A stretch of DNA of 10,678 bases, taken from Bacteroidales bacterium UBA1628. Lineage in GTDB: Bacteria; Bacteroidota; Bacteroidia; Bacteroidales; UBA932. A program made the position numbers and the translations under genes. Location: contig DCMG01000098.1 of assembly GCA_002321335.1 (NCBI GenBank), positions 1-10,678 on the forward strand. The letters are read 5' to 3'. Of the stretch, positions 1 through 7,538 are shown piece after piece. Position 1 is the stretch's first letter. The number at the start of each line of letters is the position of its first letter. The notes under the pieces are model-generated. The model was not told where the DNA came from. It did not search any database and was given only the letters and a program-made list of their open reading frames with translations.

Positions 1-1190
1 AGAATCAAGATCGGGTTCTTAACCTTGTACTCCGTGGACATCTCGATCTGCCACTTGCAGGTCTCGCACTCACTGCAGACGAAATCCGGAGCAACAGCCT
101 TGATCTGCTCGAAGACCGGACGACCTATCTCCTGTGAGTATTTGTAGTTCTCCTTCTTGAAGCCGTAGGTGCCGGCGATGCCGCAGCAGCCGCTGTCCAA
201 GACAGTGAACGTCACACCCGGAATCATATTCATCAAAGCCTTTGTGAATATGCTCCAACCAAGCTTCTCAACGTGACAAGGAATATGATAGGCAATCCTC
301 GCTCGGTAGTCATTCTTGAAGACCAGCTTGACCTTGCCGGAATCAATCAATTCAAAAAGGAATTTCTCGACAAGGGTTATGCTGTCACGGACGGCGGAAT
401 TATCCACTGAAAGCACGTCAGGATATTCATCCCTCATCGTGAAGACGCATGTAGAAGAGGTAGCGACAATAGGCAGTCCGCCCGCCACCGCCTTCTCGAA
501 CTCAGCCACATTGTGTTTGGCGTGCTTGGTTGCCCCGTTCCACATTCCGTTGGAGATCATCGCCACGCCGCAGCACTTCTCGTCCATTAGCTGAACTCCA
601 TATCCAACGGCATTCATCACCGTCACAAAGGCCTTGCCGACCTCCGGCTGCTGAAATTCAGTCGAACAGCCGTGGAAGAAAGCGACCTGTTTTGAATATG
701 CCGACTGAGCCTCCTGGGCCTCTTTTTTGAACCAAGACTCGAAGCCATGAGCCCTGTACTTAGGGAATGTTCTGTGAGATTCAATGTGAAGAGTGGCGTC
801 CATCACAGCCTTGACCGGCTTGGAAGCCACCATGAAGTTCACGACAGGCGCGAAAGGCCTTGCCATCTTGCCCATGAAATCCGTGCTTGCAAGAAGACGG
901 TCACGCAAGCCTGGTGTGCTTGTGCTGAAACGACGGCGCGCGGAATGAATCAAGTCAGCGATCTTAACACCTGACGGACAAGCCACTTCGCAGCGCTTGC
1001 AGTTCATGCAATACTTCAGGTTCTCGTCGAAAAAGTACTTGTTCTTAAGACGGAGCCTCTCCCCGTCCGGGCCGGCCTGTTTAGGTCCGGGGTACAACGG
1101 ATTGACGGCCACAACCGGACAGTAAGCGGTGCAGATCGTACATTTGATGCACTGTTCGAAATTATTGAAACTTATATTTTTCTCTTGCAT
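1..1190 (-). CDS. glpC: Anaerobic glycerol-3-phosphate dehydrogenase subunit C (partial, 3' end missing)
   Basis: This is the iron-sulfur, membrane-associated subunit that in known systems passes electrons from GlpAB to the quinone pool. The reading frame opens at ATG 1190-1188 and stays open to the left edge, giving about 396 residues without the C-terminal end. Two ferredoxin-type clusters are visible: C14, C17, C20, C24 followed by Pro, and C61, C64, C67, C71 followed by Pro. Two CCG (cysteine-rich, heterodisulfide-reductase-like) domains follow. The first contains HGC, EKCCG and SSTC; the second contains IPCH, SGCCG and SECETC. This order, two 4Fe-4S sites then two CCG domains, is the GlpC layout. 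It lies 32 nt downstream of glpB in the same direction. GlpC is usually about 400 residues, so little should be missing. Related CCG proteins (GlcF, LutA) are alternatives, but the glpAB context settles the call. Confidence 0.95.
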   Translation of the reverse strand, partial: MQEKNISFNNFEQCIKCTICTAYCPVVAVNPLYPGPKQAGPDGERLRLKNKYFFDENLKYCMNCKRCEVACPSGVKIADLIHSARRRFSTSTPGLRDRLLASTDFMGKMARPFAPVVNFMVASKPVKAVMDATLHIESHRTFPKYRAHGFESWFKKEAQEAQSAYSKQVAFFHGCSTEFQQPEVGKAFVTVMNAVGYGVQLMDEKCCGVAMISNGMWNGATKHAKHNVAEFEKAVAGGLPIVATSSTCVFTMRDEYPDVLSVDNSAVRDSITLVEKFLFELIDSGKVKLVFKNDYRARIAYHIPCHVEKLGWSIFTKALMNMIPGVTFTVLDSGCCGIAGTYGFKKENYKYSQEIGRPVFEQIKAVAPDFVCSECETCKWQIEMSTEYKVKNPILI

Positions 1191-1222
1191 ATCTCTTTCA
1201 ATGTCAAATGAATATAAACGGC

Positions 1223-2539
1223 TTACTTACCAAGAATCCTGTCCGCCGCGCTGAATGCGGTCATGATCGCGACACCGGCTCCGCAGCCTTCCGCGAGGGA
1301 ATTGCAACCACCAGCCTCTGAGCCAACCACGTAGAGGTTAGGAACGACCTTCCCATCACGCAAAGGTTGGAAATCACCGTTGGTCTTCACGCCGAAACCG
1401 GTGTAATTCTGGCGGGCAAAGAAATTCTCGTCATACCAATCCTTTCTCTCGGCGGGATAGTCCACATCAAGACCGAACACCGGCTCCGTCACCTTGTCAG
1501 GAGACGCGACGAGTCCCTTTCCGAAAAGGTTGCCGCTGGCAAGCACAAAATTGTCCGCCTCGATATTGATCCTGCCCAGATTGGCGGTGCGGACCGCGAC
1601 GACCTTGTCTCCGTCAAAAGTCGGATCAATGGCCTCATCGCCCATCAGGAATGTGCCTCCGGCATCCTCAAAAGCCTTCTTGAGAAGCCTCTGAGTGCGG
1701 ATTCCCGGAACAGAAGGAGGGGTCGTCCCTATGAAAATCACCCTGGCCGGAATCATTTCCTTGAGCCACTGCAAGATGAGCGGATTTTCAAAGCCGAACA
1801 CTTCCGGCAGAATGACAACATCCTCACCCTTCAAAAGTTCCTGAACCTTGCGGCCCAACTGCTTCCAGCTGCTTTCGTGGTTCATCACACGGGCGATGTT
1901 GACAGACCTCATCTCTGCCGGATTCTTGCGGAGAATCTCGACCTCGTCAAGTTTCACAGACTCGACACGGCATGCGGTTCCCCTCTTCTCAAGACCTTCT
2001 GCTATGAAGCGGGTATTAAAATCCAAAAAACCGGTGAAGTTCACTATCAACGCCTTCTCCCCTATCTTTTCATCCTTTGATGCTAGAAGAGTCACCTCAT
2101 CCATCGCAAGCCAAGCCGGCTTCAATGTGCCCAGAGCGGTGATGCGGTAGCCGTTACGGAGAGAACCGGTCACTGAGCCCGCCGAAGTGACAGGCGATGC
2201 ATCGGTCGCTTCGACAAGCTCAGCGACCGGAGAGACCGTATGAAGAGCCACCCCGCATTCAGAGAAAAATCCCGGAGCCGAGGCGACATATTCAGAAAGT
2301 CTCTGCTTTCCAATCTTTGAATATGGATGCTCGGATGGAAGGGATTCCATGGCCGAAAGCGGCTCCGTGACATCCGTTCCGTCAGGCAGTTTTCCCAACA
2401 GCCCGAAAGCCCCGGATGAAAAATGGAGAGCGTTCTGCCCGGCGGACACCATCAGACATTTTTTACCCGCCTTCTGCAACTTGATCCCGCAGACCAGCGA
2501 AGAAAGACCGCCACCTATAAGTACTACGTCAAATTTCAT
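1223..2539 (-). CDS. glpB: Anaerobic glycerol-3-phosphate dehydrogenase subunit B
   Basis: The 438-residue flavoprotein subunit of the anaerobic glycerol-3-phosphate dehydrogenase, close to the usual length of about 420. The N-terminus has the dinucleotide-binding fold (FDVVLIGGGLSSLVCGIKL, Gly at 9-11), followed by an SSGAFGLLG stretch at about residues 41-49 that is typical of GlpB. The C-terminus carries the second flavin-binding motif (VVGSEAGGCNSLAEGCGAGV), also characteristic of the family. In the characterised E. coli complex GlpB works between GlpA, which oxidises glycerol-3-phosphate, and GlpC, which contacts the membrane. It follows glpA after 12 nt and precedes glpC by 32 nt, so the canonical glpABC order is kept. 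The start is fixed by the family N-terminus and by a full Shine-Dalgarno 8 nt upstream. No frameshift or missing motif is seen. Confidence 0.95.
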   Translation of the reverse strand: MKFDVVLIGGGLSSLVCGIKLQKAGKKCLMVSAGQNALHFSSGAFGLLGKLPDGTDVTEPLSAMESLPSEHPYSKIGKQRLSEYVASAPGFFSECGVALHTVSPVAELVEATDASPVTSAGSVTGSLRNGYRITALGTLKPAWLAMDEVTLLASKDEKIGEKALIVNFTGFLDFNTRFIAEGLEKRGTACRVESVKLDEVEILRKNPAEMRSVNIARVMNHESSWKQLGRKVQELLKGEDVVILPEVFGFENPLILQWLKEMIPARVIFIGTTPPSVPGIRTQRLLKKAFEDAGGTFLMGDEAIDPTFDGDKVVAVRTANLGRINIEADNFVLASGNLFGKGLVASPDKVTEPVFGLDVDYPAERKDWYDENFFARQNYTGFGVKTNGDFQPLRDGKVVPNLYVVGSEAGGCNSLAEGCGAGVAIMTAFSAADRILGK

Positions 2540-2554
2540 AATCTCTTCCTCCTA
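2540..2554 (-). promoter_or_regulatory. Shine-Dalgarno AGGAGG of glpB overlapping the glpA stop codon
   Basis: On the minus strand AGGAGG occupies 2553-2548, 8 nt before the glpB ATG at 2539-2537. The glpA stop TAG is 2554-2552, so the string TAGGAGG is stop codon and ribosome-binding site at once. Most other starts in the window have only A/T-rich or weakly purine-rich upstream sequence, as is usual in Bacteroidota, so a complete core at good spacing stands out. A ribosome ending glpA would cover this site, which suggests coupled translation of glpA and glpB; that part is inference. Confidence 0.65.
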
Positions 2555-4153
2555 TATTTCCTCTCCAAGTCCCATCACTTCTGAATATACCCACTGGGTG
2601 TACGCGCTTTCGCGCAGGGTCTCCCCCCACGCTACCGGATACATTCCCTTCCATCTCTCATTCATGAATGATTTGAGATCCTCGCGCGCCTTGGCCGTGC
2701 ATTTTCTTGCCTTGGCGAGTCTGCCGGCCGCCCTGCATGCGCAAAGTTCTCCTTGACAAGTTCCCATGCCAAAACGGGTACGCCTTCTCAAATCCACCAG
2801 ATTGTTGACCTCCAGATTCTCGATCGCGGAATCGACTTCTGAGACAGAAACCTCCTCACATTCACAGACAAGGCTGCCCTTGACATCATCGTCAAAATCC
2901 AGATTCGCCGCCTGCGTTCCGAAACGGCCGACAGAGGCCTTTTGAACCATCGTCGGAACTTCCCAGATCTTCTTGGAGATTTCCTCGATGCCACCCGGCT
3001 CAGATCCCGGGAGCGGAGTATTGGCTGTCTCGCAATGGGCGCCCACGCCAAGCTTCTTGCAGACGGCATCAGCCGCCATCTCGCCCATAAGCCTGTAAGT
3101 CATGAGTTTGCCACCGGTGATGCTGATGAATCCCTTGATGCCGTCACGCGTCTCGTGATCCAGACAGACAATGCCTCGGCTGATGCTTCGTCCGCTCGGA
3201 TCATTGTCCGCCGAAACCAGAGGACGCACACCGGCGTATGCTCTGAGGATTCTGGTATCTGCAAGGCAAGGGGCAAGTTTGGCACCCTCGGTCAAGAGCA
3301 GATCAACCTCATCCGGAGTCACACGAAGATGATCACATTCCTCATAAGGAACTTTTGTCGATGTTGTTCCGATGACACAAACCGTGTCGCCTGGCACAAG
3401 GATGTCAGCGTTGGCGGGCTTGCGGCAGCGGTTGATCACGACATTGTTGACCCTGTGCGCGAAAATCAGCAGAGCGCCCTTCGCCGGGAACATGCTGATG
3501 TTCGCTCCGGCCATCTGCGCGATATGATGCCCCCAGATACCTCCCGCGTTAACAGTCACAGGAGCATAATAGTCTGTCACTATGCCTGTGTGGTGGTCAA
3601 GCACTTTGACACCCTTGACCGTATCCTGCTCCTTAATGAATTCAATGACTTCTGAATATACCAGAACCTTGGCTCCGTGAATCTTTGCGTCAAACACATT
3701 TGATGCGCATAGCCTGAAAGGGTCAACCGATCCGTCAGGCACTTTCACAGCCCCTGTCAGTGACGGATTCACAGACGGCTCCATTCGGCGCGCCTCTTCC
3801 GGATCAATCACCTCGGCGTTGATCCCGGCGGCAAGGCAAGCCTTCACGAAAGTGTCCTGATAGGCAAGATCATCTTCCGGCAGAGTTATGAACAGTCCAG
3901 AAGTGTCGTCAACGCAGTGGCGGGCGATCTTCTTCAGGATCATGTTCTCTTTGATACACTCAGTGGCTGACTCCTGATCAGTGACCGCATAGCGGGCGCC
4001 GCTGTGAAGCAGTCCATGGTTTCTTCCCGTAGCGCCGGTGGCTATGTCGAAACGTTCGATAAGCAGAACCTTCAACCCTCTGAGGGCGCAGTCTCTGGCA
4101 GTTCCGGCTCCGGTTATACCTCCACCGACGATGATGACATCATATTCGTTCAT
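2552..4153 (-). CDS. glpA: Anaerobic glycerol-3-phosphate dehydrogenase subunit A
   Basis: The 533-residue catalytic subunit, which oxidises sn-glycerol 3-phosphate to dihydroxyacetone phosphate with FAD (E. coli GlpA is about 540 residues). The N-terminus shows the FAD Rossmann motif VIIVGGGITGAGTARDCALRG ending in an acidic residue (LLIE), then TGATGRNHGLLHSGARY, a signature of the GlpA/GlpD family. Further family motifs are NAGGIWG (about 202-208), YAGVRPL (306-312) and ISITGGKLMTYR (343-354). The C-terminal region carries a BFD-like [2Fe-2S] site with C430, C432, C466 and C471, which marks GlpA rather than the aerobic GlpD. Its ATG overlaps the stop of the upstream lipoprotein gene as ATGA (4153-4150), and glpB follows after 12 nt. 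The start is set by the flavin motif only about ten residues in. Confidence 0.96.
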   Translation of the reverse strand: MNEYDVIIVGGGITGAGTARDCALRGLKVLLIERFDIATGATGRNHGLLHSGARYAVTDQESATECIKENMILKKIARHCVDDTSGLFITLPEDDLAYQDTFVKACLAAGINAEVIDPEEARRMEPSVNPSLTGAVKVPDGSVDPFRLCASNVFDAKIHGAKVLVYSEVIEFIKEQDTVKGVKVLDHHTGIVTDYYAPVTVNAGGIWGHHIAQMAGANISMFPAKGALLIFAHRVNNVVINRCRKPANADILVPGDTVCVIGTTSTKVPYEECDHLRVTPDEVDLLLTEGAKLAPCLADTRILRAYAGVRPLVSADNDPSGRSISRGIVCLDHETRDGIKGFISITGGKLMTYRLMGEMAADAVCKKLGVGAHCETANTPLPGSEPGGIEEISKKIWEVPTMVQKASVGRFGTQAANLDFDDDVKGSLVCECEEVSVSEVDSAIENLEVNNLVDLRRRTRFGMGTCQGELCACRAAGRLAKARKCTAKAREDLKSFMNERWKGMYPVAWGETLRESAYTQWVYSEVMGLGEEI

Positions 4154-5100
4154 TCTGTTCCTGTATATTTTTTAATCTTTTCCCTTAAACTCATAGACAG
4201 ACTGACAGGCGTGTAGCTGTCTGATCGGTCAAGCCATTCCAACGCAAGAGCCGGCTGTCCGCACAAAAAGCATCCAAGAGCGATGTTGTAAGCCGCACAA
4301 GCCTTTTTCTCATCACTCTTGCATTTCAATAGCGTGGTCCACTGAGAAATAGCCTCCTTCCATTTATAGGAATATGCATATTCAGCCCCCTTGTCCCATG
4401 CGCTCTCCGCGCCATCGTAATAGATGACATAAAAGTCATCCTGCTTCCATGTCGCCTGAAACGAGGATGCCGCGGCATAGCCTGAACTCTCAGCCCCAGG
4501 TGCGATATTGCTCCAAACTTCCTTGAGGATGTCTTCCTTCGATTTCTTTCCGTCGCTGTAGATCTCCGCCTTGAAATTGCGTCCTCCGGCGAAGCCGAAC
4601 ACACGGTCTTCCTTGTTCATCGAATCGTAGACAAATATCTTGGTGGTGAACGGTACAGAGACCACCGACACATAAGATGAGTCAGCCGACACGCGCGCAC
4701 CGGTGACCCTGACAGGTTCCTTGACCACAGGGACACCTAGTTCAGGTGTGTCAATGACAAACACCACATCATTTCCCGTCTCCATAACGAGGCTGACCAA
4801 AGAATCCTTCGACGCATAGTCAACTCCCTTACCGCCTCGCGCCGTGAACAATCCCACAGCTCGGTCACCCCCGAAATAATCTTCTTCCAGACGTGTGGCG
4901 AATCCTCCGGCGGCGGATGCGTTGAACGCATCGTCCCGCGGATTGCCATCGGTAAGATAGACAACCGCAAGTGACTTGCCGGCAAGGTTCAGACCGGACT
5001 TGGAAGGGCCGCGCATCTCGGGACTCACGACAAAGGCCTGAGGCGCGCAAGACACAAGCGCGAAAAGCGCCGAGACAACCATCAATGAAGCTCTTTTCAT
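4150..5100 (-). CDS. Uncharacterised Bacteroidota lipoprotein (DUF6340-like) with TPR-like C-terminus
   Basis: A 316-residue predicted lipoprotein of unknown function. The first 17 residues form a short basic, hydrophobic signal peptide ending in the lipobox LVSC, so C18 should be lipidated. The residues after it (APQA) lack the acidic cluster linked to surface export in this phylum, so a periplasm-facing location is more likely. The middle (about 40-200) alternates beta-type hydrophobic segments such as KSLAVVYLTDG and NDVVFVIDTPE. Residues about 233-300 look like one or two TPR helix pairs (AWDKGAEYAYSYKWKEAISQW; AAYNIALGCFLCGQPALALEWL). This layout fits the Bacteroidetes family I recall as DUF6340, but the family name is from memory. 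It lies 12 nt after rimO, and its stop overlaps the glpA start as ATGA, which implies translational coupling. No enzymatic motif is visible. Confidence 0.8.
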   Translation of the reverse strand: MKRASLMVVSALFALVSCAPQAFVVSPEMRGPSKSGLNLAGKSLAVVYLTDGNPRDDAFNASAAGGFATRLEEDYFGGDRAVGLFTARGGKGVDYASKDSLVSLVMETGNDVVFVIDTPELGVPVVKEPVRVTGARVSADSSYVSVVSVPFTTKIFVYDSMNKEDRVFGFAGGRNFKAEIYSDGKKSKEDILKEVWSNIAPGAESSGYAAASSFQATWKQDDFYVIYYDGAESAWDKGAEYAYSYKWKEAISQWTTLLKCKSDEKKACAAYNIALGCFLCGQPALALEWLDRSDSYTPVSLSMSLREKIKKYTGTE

Positions 5101-5112
5101 AATTCTTGAATA

Positions 5113-6417
5113 TTAGACCGGCGCGGCCATGAGGTCATACTCGTCCGCACCTGTGATCCTCACGTCTATGAACCTGCCGCACAAATCCTCGGCAGGGATT
5201 CCGCCAAACTCCTTCCCGTCGTATCTGACGACAATCTCTCCGTCAACCTCGGGACTCTCGTACTGGCTTCTGCAGATCAATACACCGTCGGCATAGTCAT
5301 CAACTATGACACGCTCTATGTTGCCGACCCTGGATTCATTGAATGCCAAGGAAATACCGCTCTGTACCTGCATCAATTCGGCAAGTCTGCGCTCTTTTTC
5401 CTTCCTCGGCACGGAATCCCTGTAGTTCTCCGCCCCGAAAGTACCTTCCTCCTCTGAATATTTGAACGCTCCCAAGCGCTCGAACCTTGCCTCCCTGACA
5501 AAGTCAAGAAGTTCGGCGAACTCTTTCTTTCCCTCTCCAGGATGGCCGACGATCATGGTCGTCCTCAAAGCGACACCAGGCACACGCTCACGGAGCGTCT
5601 TCACCAAAGTTCTCGTCCACTCTCCATTCACGTGACGGTGCATCTTGTCCAGAACCTTGTCGGCAATGTGCTGGAGAGGAATGTCCAGATACTTACATAC
5701 CTTCGGATTATTTGCCATCTCGTCAAGCACATCCTCCGGGAAGTCGGCAGGATAAGAGTAATGAATCCTTATCCATTCTATTCCATCCACTTCTGAGAGC
5801 CGGTGCAGAAGTTCCGCCAAAGCGCGGCGTTTGTAAAGGTCAAGCCCGTAATAGGTAGTGTCCTGCGCTATCAGTATAAGTTCCTTGACTCCATCCTTGG
5901 CCAAGGCAGAGGCCTCCGCCACAAGATTCTCCATCGGCACGGATATGTGCGCTCCTCTTATGAAAGGAATGGCGCAGTAGGAGCATCGCCTGTCGCAGCC
6001 TTCTGAAATCTTCAGATAGGCATACGCGCGATGATCCATCCTGAGCCTTGCCGGAGTCTTGGACGGCACACAGCCTAAAGCCTTCACAACCGGAGCCAGA
6101 TCTCTGGCGCCAAACCAGAAATCCACTTCTGGAATCAAGTCCGGCATCTGGGACATGTACCTCTGGGAGAGGCAGCCGAAAACCATCAGTCTTCCTACCT
6201 CTCCTGCCTTTTTGCGTGCGGCGGCGGTAAGGATAGCCTGAATCGACTCCTCCTTAGCGTCGCCGATGAATCCGCAGGTGTTGACAAGAAGCACATCAAC
6301 AGGGCAAACCTCATTCTCAGGAACAATACGCCAAGCGTCTTTGACCTGTGAGAGAAGATGCTCTGTGTCGACGGTGTTCTTGGAACAACCTAAAGTTATG
6401 ATTTGCAGGGATTTCAC
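5113..6417 (-). CDS. rimO: Ribosomal protein S12 methylthiotransferase RimO
   Basis: A radical-SAM methylthiotransferase that adds a methylthio group to the conserved aspartate of ribosomal protein uS12. At 434 residues it has the expected length. The N-terminal UPF0004 domain carries the first cluster cysteines C11 (TLGCSKNTVD), C48 (NTCGF) and C82 (VFGCLSQRY). The radical-SAM cluster is C141, C145, C148 in SEGCDRRCSYCAIPF. A TRAM-type RNA-binding domain fills roughly the last 65 residues. The combination TLGCSKN plus C141-x3-C-x2-C and short N-terminus marks RimO rather than its tRNA-modifying relatives MiaB and MtaB. Translation starts at GTG 6417-6415, which shares one base with the TAG stop of the upstream gene. 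No better start lies between that stop and the conserved TLGCSKN motif. Confidence 0.95.
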   Translation of the reverse strand: MKSLQIITLGCSKNTVDTEHLLSQVKDAWRIVPENEVCPVDVLLVNTCGFIGDAKEESIQAILTAAARKKAGEVGRLMVFGCLSQRYMSQMPDLIPEVDFWFGARDLAPVVKALGCVPSKTPARLRMDHRAYAYLKISEGCDRRCSYCAIPFIRGAHISVPMENLVAEASALAKDGVKELILIAQDTTYYGLDLYKRRALAELLHRLSEVDGIEWIRIHYSYPADFPEDVLDEMANNPKVCKYLDIPLQHIADKVLDKMHRHVNGEWTRTLVKTLRERVPGVALRTTMIVGHPGEGKKEFAELLDFVREARFERLGAFKYSEEEGTFGAENYRDSVPRKEKERRLAELMQVQSGISLAFNESRVGNIERVIVDDYADGVLICRSQYESPEVDGEIVVRYDGKEFGGIPAEDLCGRFIDVRITGADEYDLMAAPV

Positions 6418-6881
6418 TATTCGTTTGCCTTATCTTCTTCCTTTGTTTCCTCCGAGGCGTTCTCTTCTTCCGAAGATTCTTCATCCGGATTGACGAAATC
6501 AAAGGAAGCATATTTCTTGATGTCTTCGTACCAGTCGACAACCTTCTTCATGTGTGACACATAGAAACGGTCGGCGTCATAATCAGGAACAGCCTTGGCG
6601 AAAAGAGCCTTCAACTCATCCGGAGCCGCCTTTGACGACGGGGCGTCTGCGTCGCCAAGAACCTCGCGCATCTTCAGGAAGACTTCCTGAAGTTTCATCT
6701 CTCCTTCTGTGGTATAGATTGATATGTCAGCCAAAGTGGTGATGCGGCTTTTGGCGTCGGCGACAGTCCTTTTCTTGTCGGAAAGAGCCTCGATGATGAC
6801 ACCGTTACGCGCCTGAGCCACGTACTCGAACAGGCCATGCTGACCTGAAATCGAAAGAATTTTTGCAAGATCTGTTTTCAT
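6417..6881 (-). CDS. DUF5606-like small conserved Bacteroidota protein with acidic tail
   Basis: A 154-residue protein resembling the Bacteroidota family I recall as DUF5606; its function is unknown. The conserved N-terminal block is DLAKILSISGQHGLFEYVAQ followed by RNGVIIEALSDKKR, a compact beta-rich segment. A helical region includes EMKLQEVFLKMREVLG (61-76), and a second block is DYDADRFYVSHMKKVVDWYEDIKKY (100-124). The last 24 residues (131-154) are almost entirely Glu, Asp, Ser, Lys and Asn, a disordered acidic tail. I chose ATG 6881-6879. An in-frame ATG ten codons upstream would add residues that match no part of the conserved core and would almost close the gap to coaE. The gene lies 33 nt after coaE, and its stop overlaps the rimO start by one base. 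No membrane segment or signal peptide is visible. Confidence 0.8.
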   Translation of the reverse strand: MKTDLAKILSISGQHGLFEYVAQARNGVIIEALSDKKRTVADAKSRITTLADISIYTTEGEMKLQEVFLKMREVLGDADAPSSKAAPDELKALFAKAVPDYDADRFYVSHMKKVVDWYEDIKKYASFDFVNPDEESSEEENASEETKEEDKANE

Positions 6882-6914
6882 ATTCAGATAAAATAACTTA
6901 AAAATATTCAACTA

Positions 6915-7538
6915 TCAAAATTCAAGCCCGCTGAAAACCTTTTCCGTCTCGGCTTTCAACTGGGGCAGGGTTCCGTTGTTACGGATGAACGCGTCAACCT
7001 TGGAAAGGTCAAAGCGCTGCGCCGCGATTCTTTGTATGATCTTTTCCGCAGGGGCATGGTCCCTTTCACAAGCCCTTCCAAGCCTTAGTTCCAGAGATGC
7101 GTCAACCATCACGACCTTGCTCGCAAGAACCAGAAAATCAGGCTTGTCCAGAATTATGGCAGATTCCATGACACAAAAGGGTTCTTTTCCGAAAAAGATC
7201 TCCGGACGAGGCTCGTTCTCAAACCTTGCGCTCTGCATCGCGTTCCATCGCAGGTAATCATTCAGGACGGCGGGATGAACGATAGACTCCAAAATCCTGA
7301 GTTTATCCGGCGCAGGAAAAACGATGGCAGCCAGTCTGGCCTTGTCCAAAGATCCGTCAGCAAGTCTCAGCCCACATCCGAAAGCCTCCTCTATGGCGTC
7401 AATCAGAGTGTCATCTTTCCTATACAGATTCTTGGCGGCGGAATCCGAATCATAGACAGGAATCCCACGTTCAGCCAGAATGGCGCAGACCACGGACTTG
7501 CCGCTTCCGATGCCCCCCGTGACAGCCACAGTCCTCAT
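6915..7538 (-). CDS. coaE: Dephospho-CoA kinase
   Basis: Catalyses the last step of coenzyme A synthesis, ATP-dependent phosphorylation of the ribose 3'-hydroxyl of dephospho-CoA in the cytoplasm. The 207-residue product matches the family length of about 200. The P-loop is at residues 8-15 (GGIGSGKS), directly after the beta strand RTVAVT. It is followed by IPVYDSDSAAK with D30 and D32 in the usual acidic motif, and by ESIVHPAVL. The downstream region ACERDHAPAEKIIQRIAAQ matches the lid/C-terminal R-x-x-x-R...R-I-x-x-Q pattern. Reading could extend 30 codons upstream, but the P-loop family starts within a few residues of the strand. ATG 7538 also overlaps the ybbR-like stop as ATGA (7538-7535), which supports this start and implies coupled translation. 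Confidence 0.94.
   Translation of the reverse strand: MRTVAVTGGIGSGKSVVCAILAERGIPVYDSDSAAKNLYRKDDTLIDAIEEAFGCGLRLADGSLDKARLAAIVFPAPDKLRILESIVHPAVLNDYLRWNAMQSARFENEPRPEIFFGKEPFCVMESAIILDKPDFLVLASKVVMVDASLELRLGRACERDHAPAEKIIQRIAAQRFDLSKVDAFIRNNGTLPQLKAETEKVFSGLEF

Noticed and set aside
1191..1222. Possible promoter in the glpB-glpC gap (TTCATTTG on the minus strand)
   Set aside because: It mismatches TAnnTTTG at the second base, has no -33 partner, and sits inside a clear operon.
1367..2080. Long open frame of 237 codons on the plus strand opposite glpB
   Set aside because: It is antisense to a clearly conserved GlpB protein, has no recognisable domain, and arises from the codon bias of the real gene.
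2942..3655. Long open frame of 237 codons on the plus strand opposite glpA
   Set aside because: It is antisense to the conserved FAD-enzyme sequence, with no family motif and no promoter or start context.
2577..3663. A 15-bp direct repeat (ACTTCTGAATATACC) seen twice within glpA
   Set aside because: Both copies lie in the same reading frame and encode the peptide VYSEV, so codon choice explains it. There is no flanking structure and no further copy of the full 15-mer.
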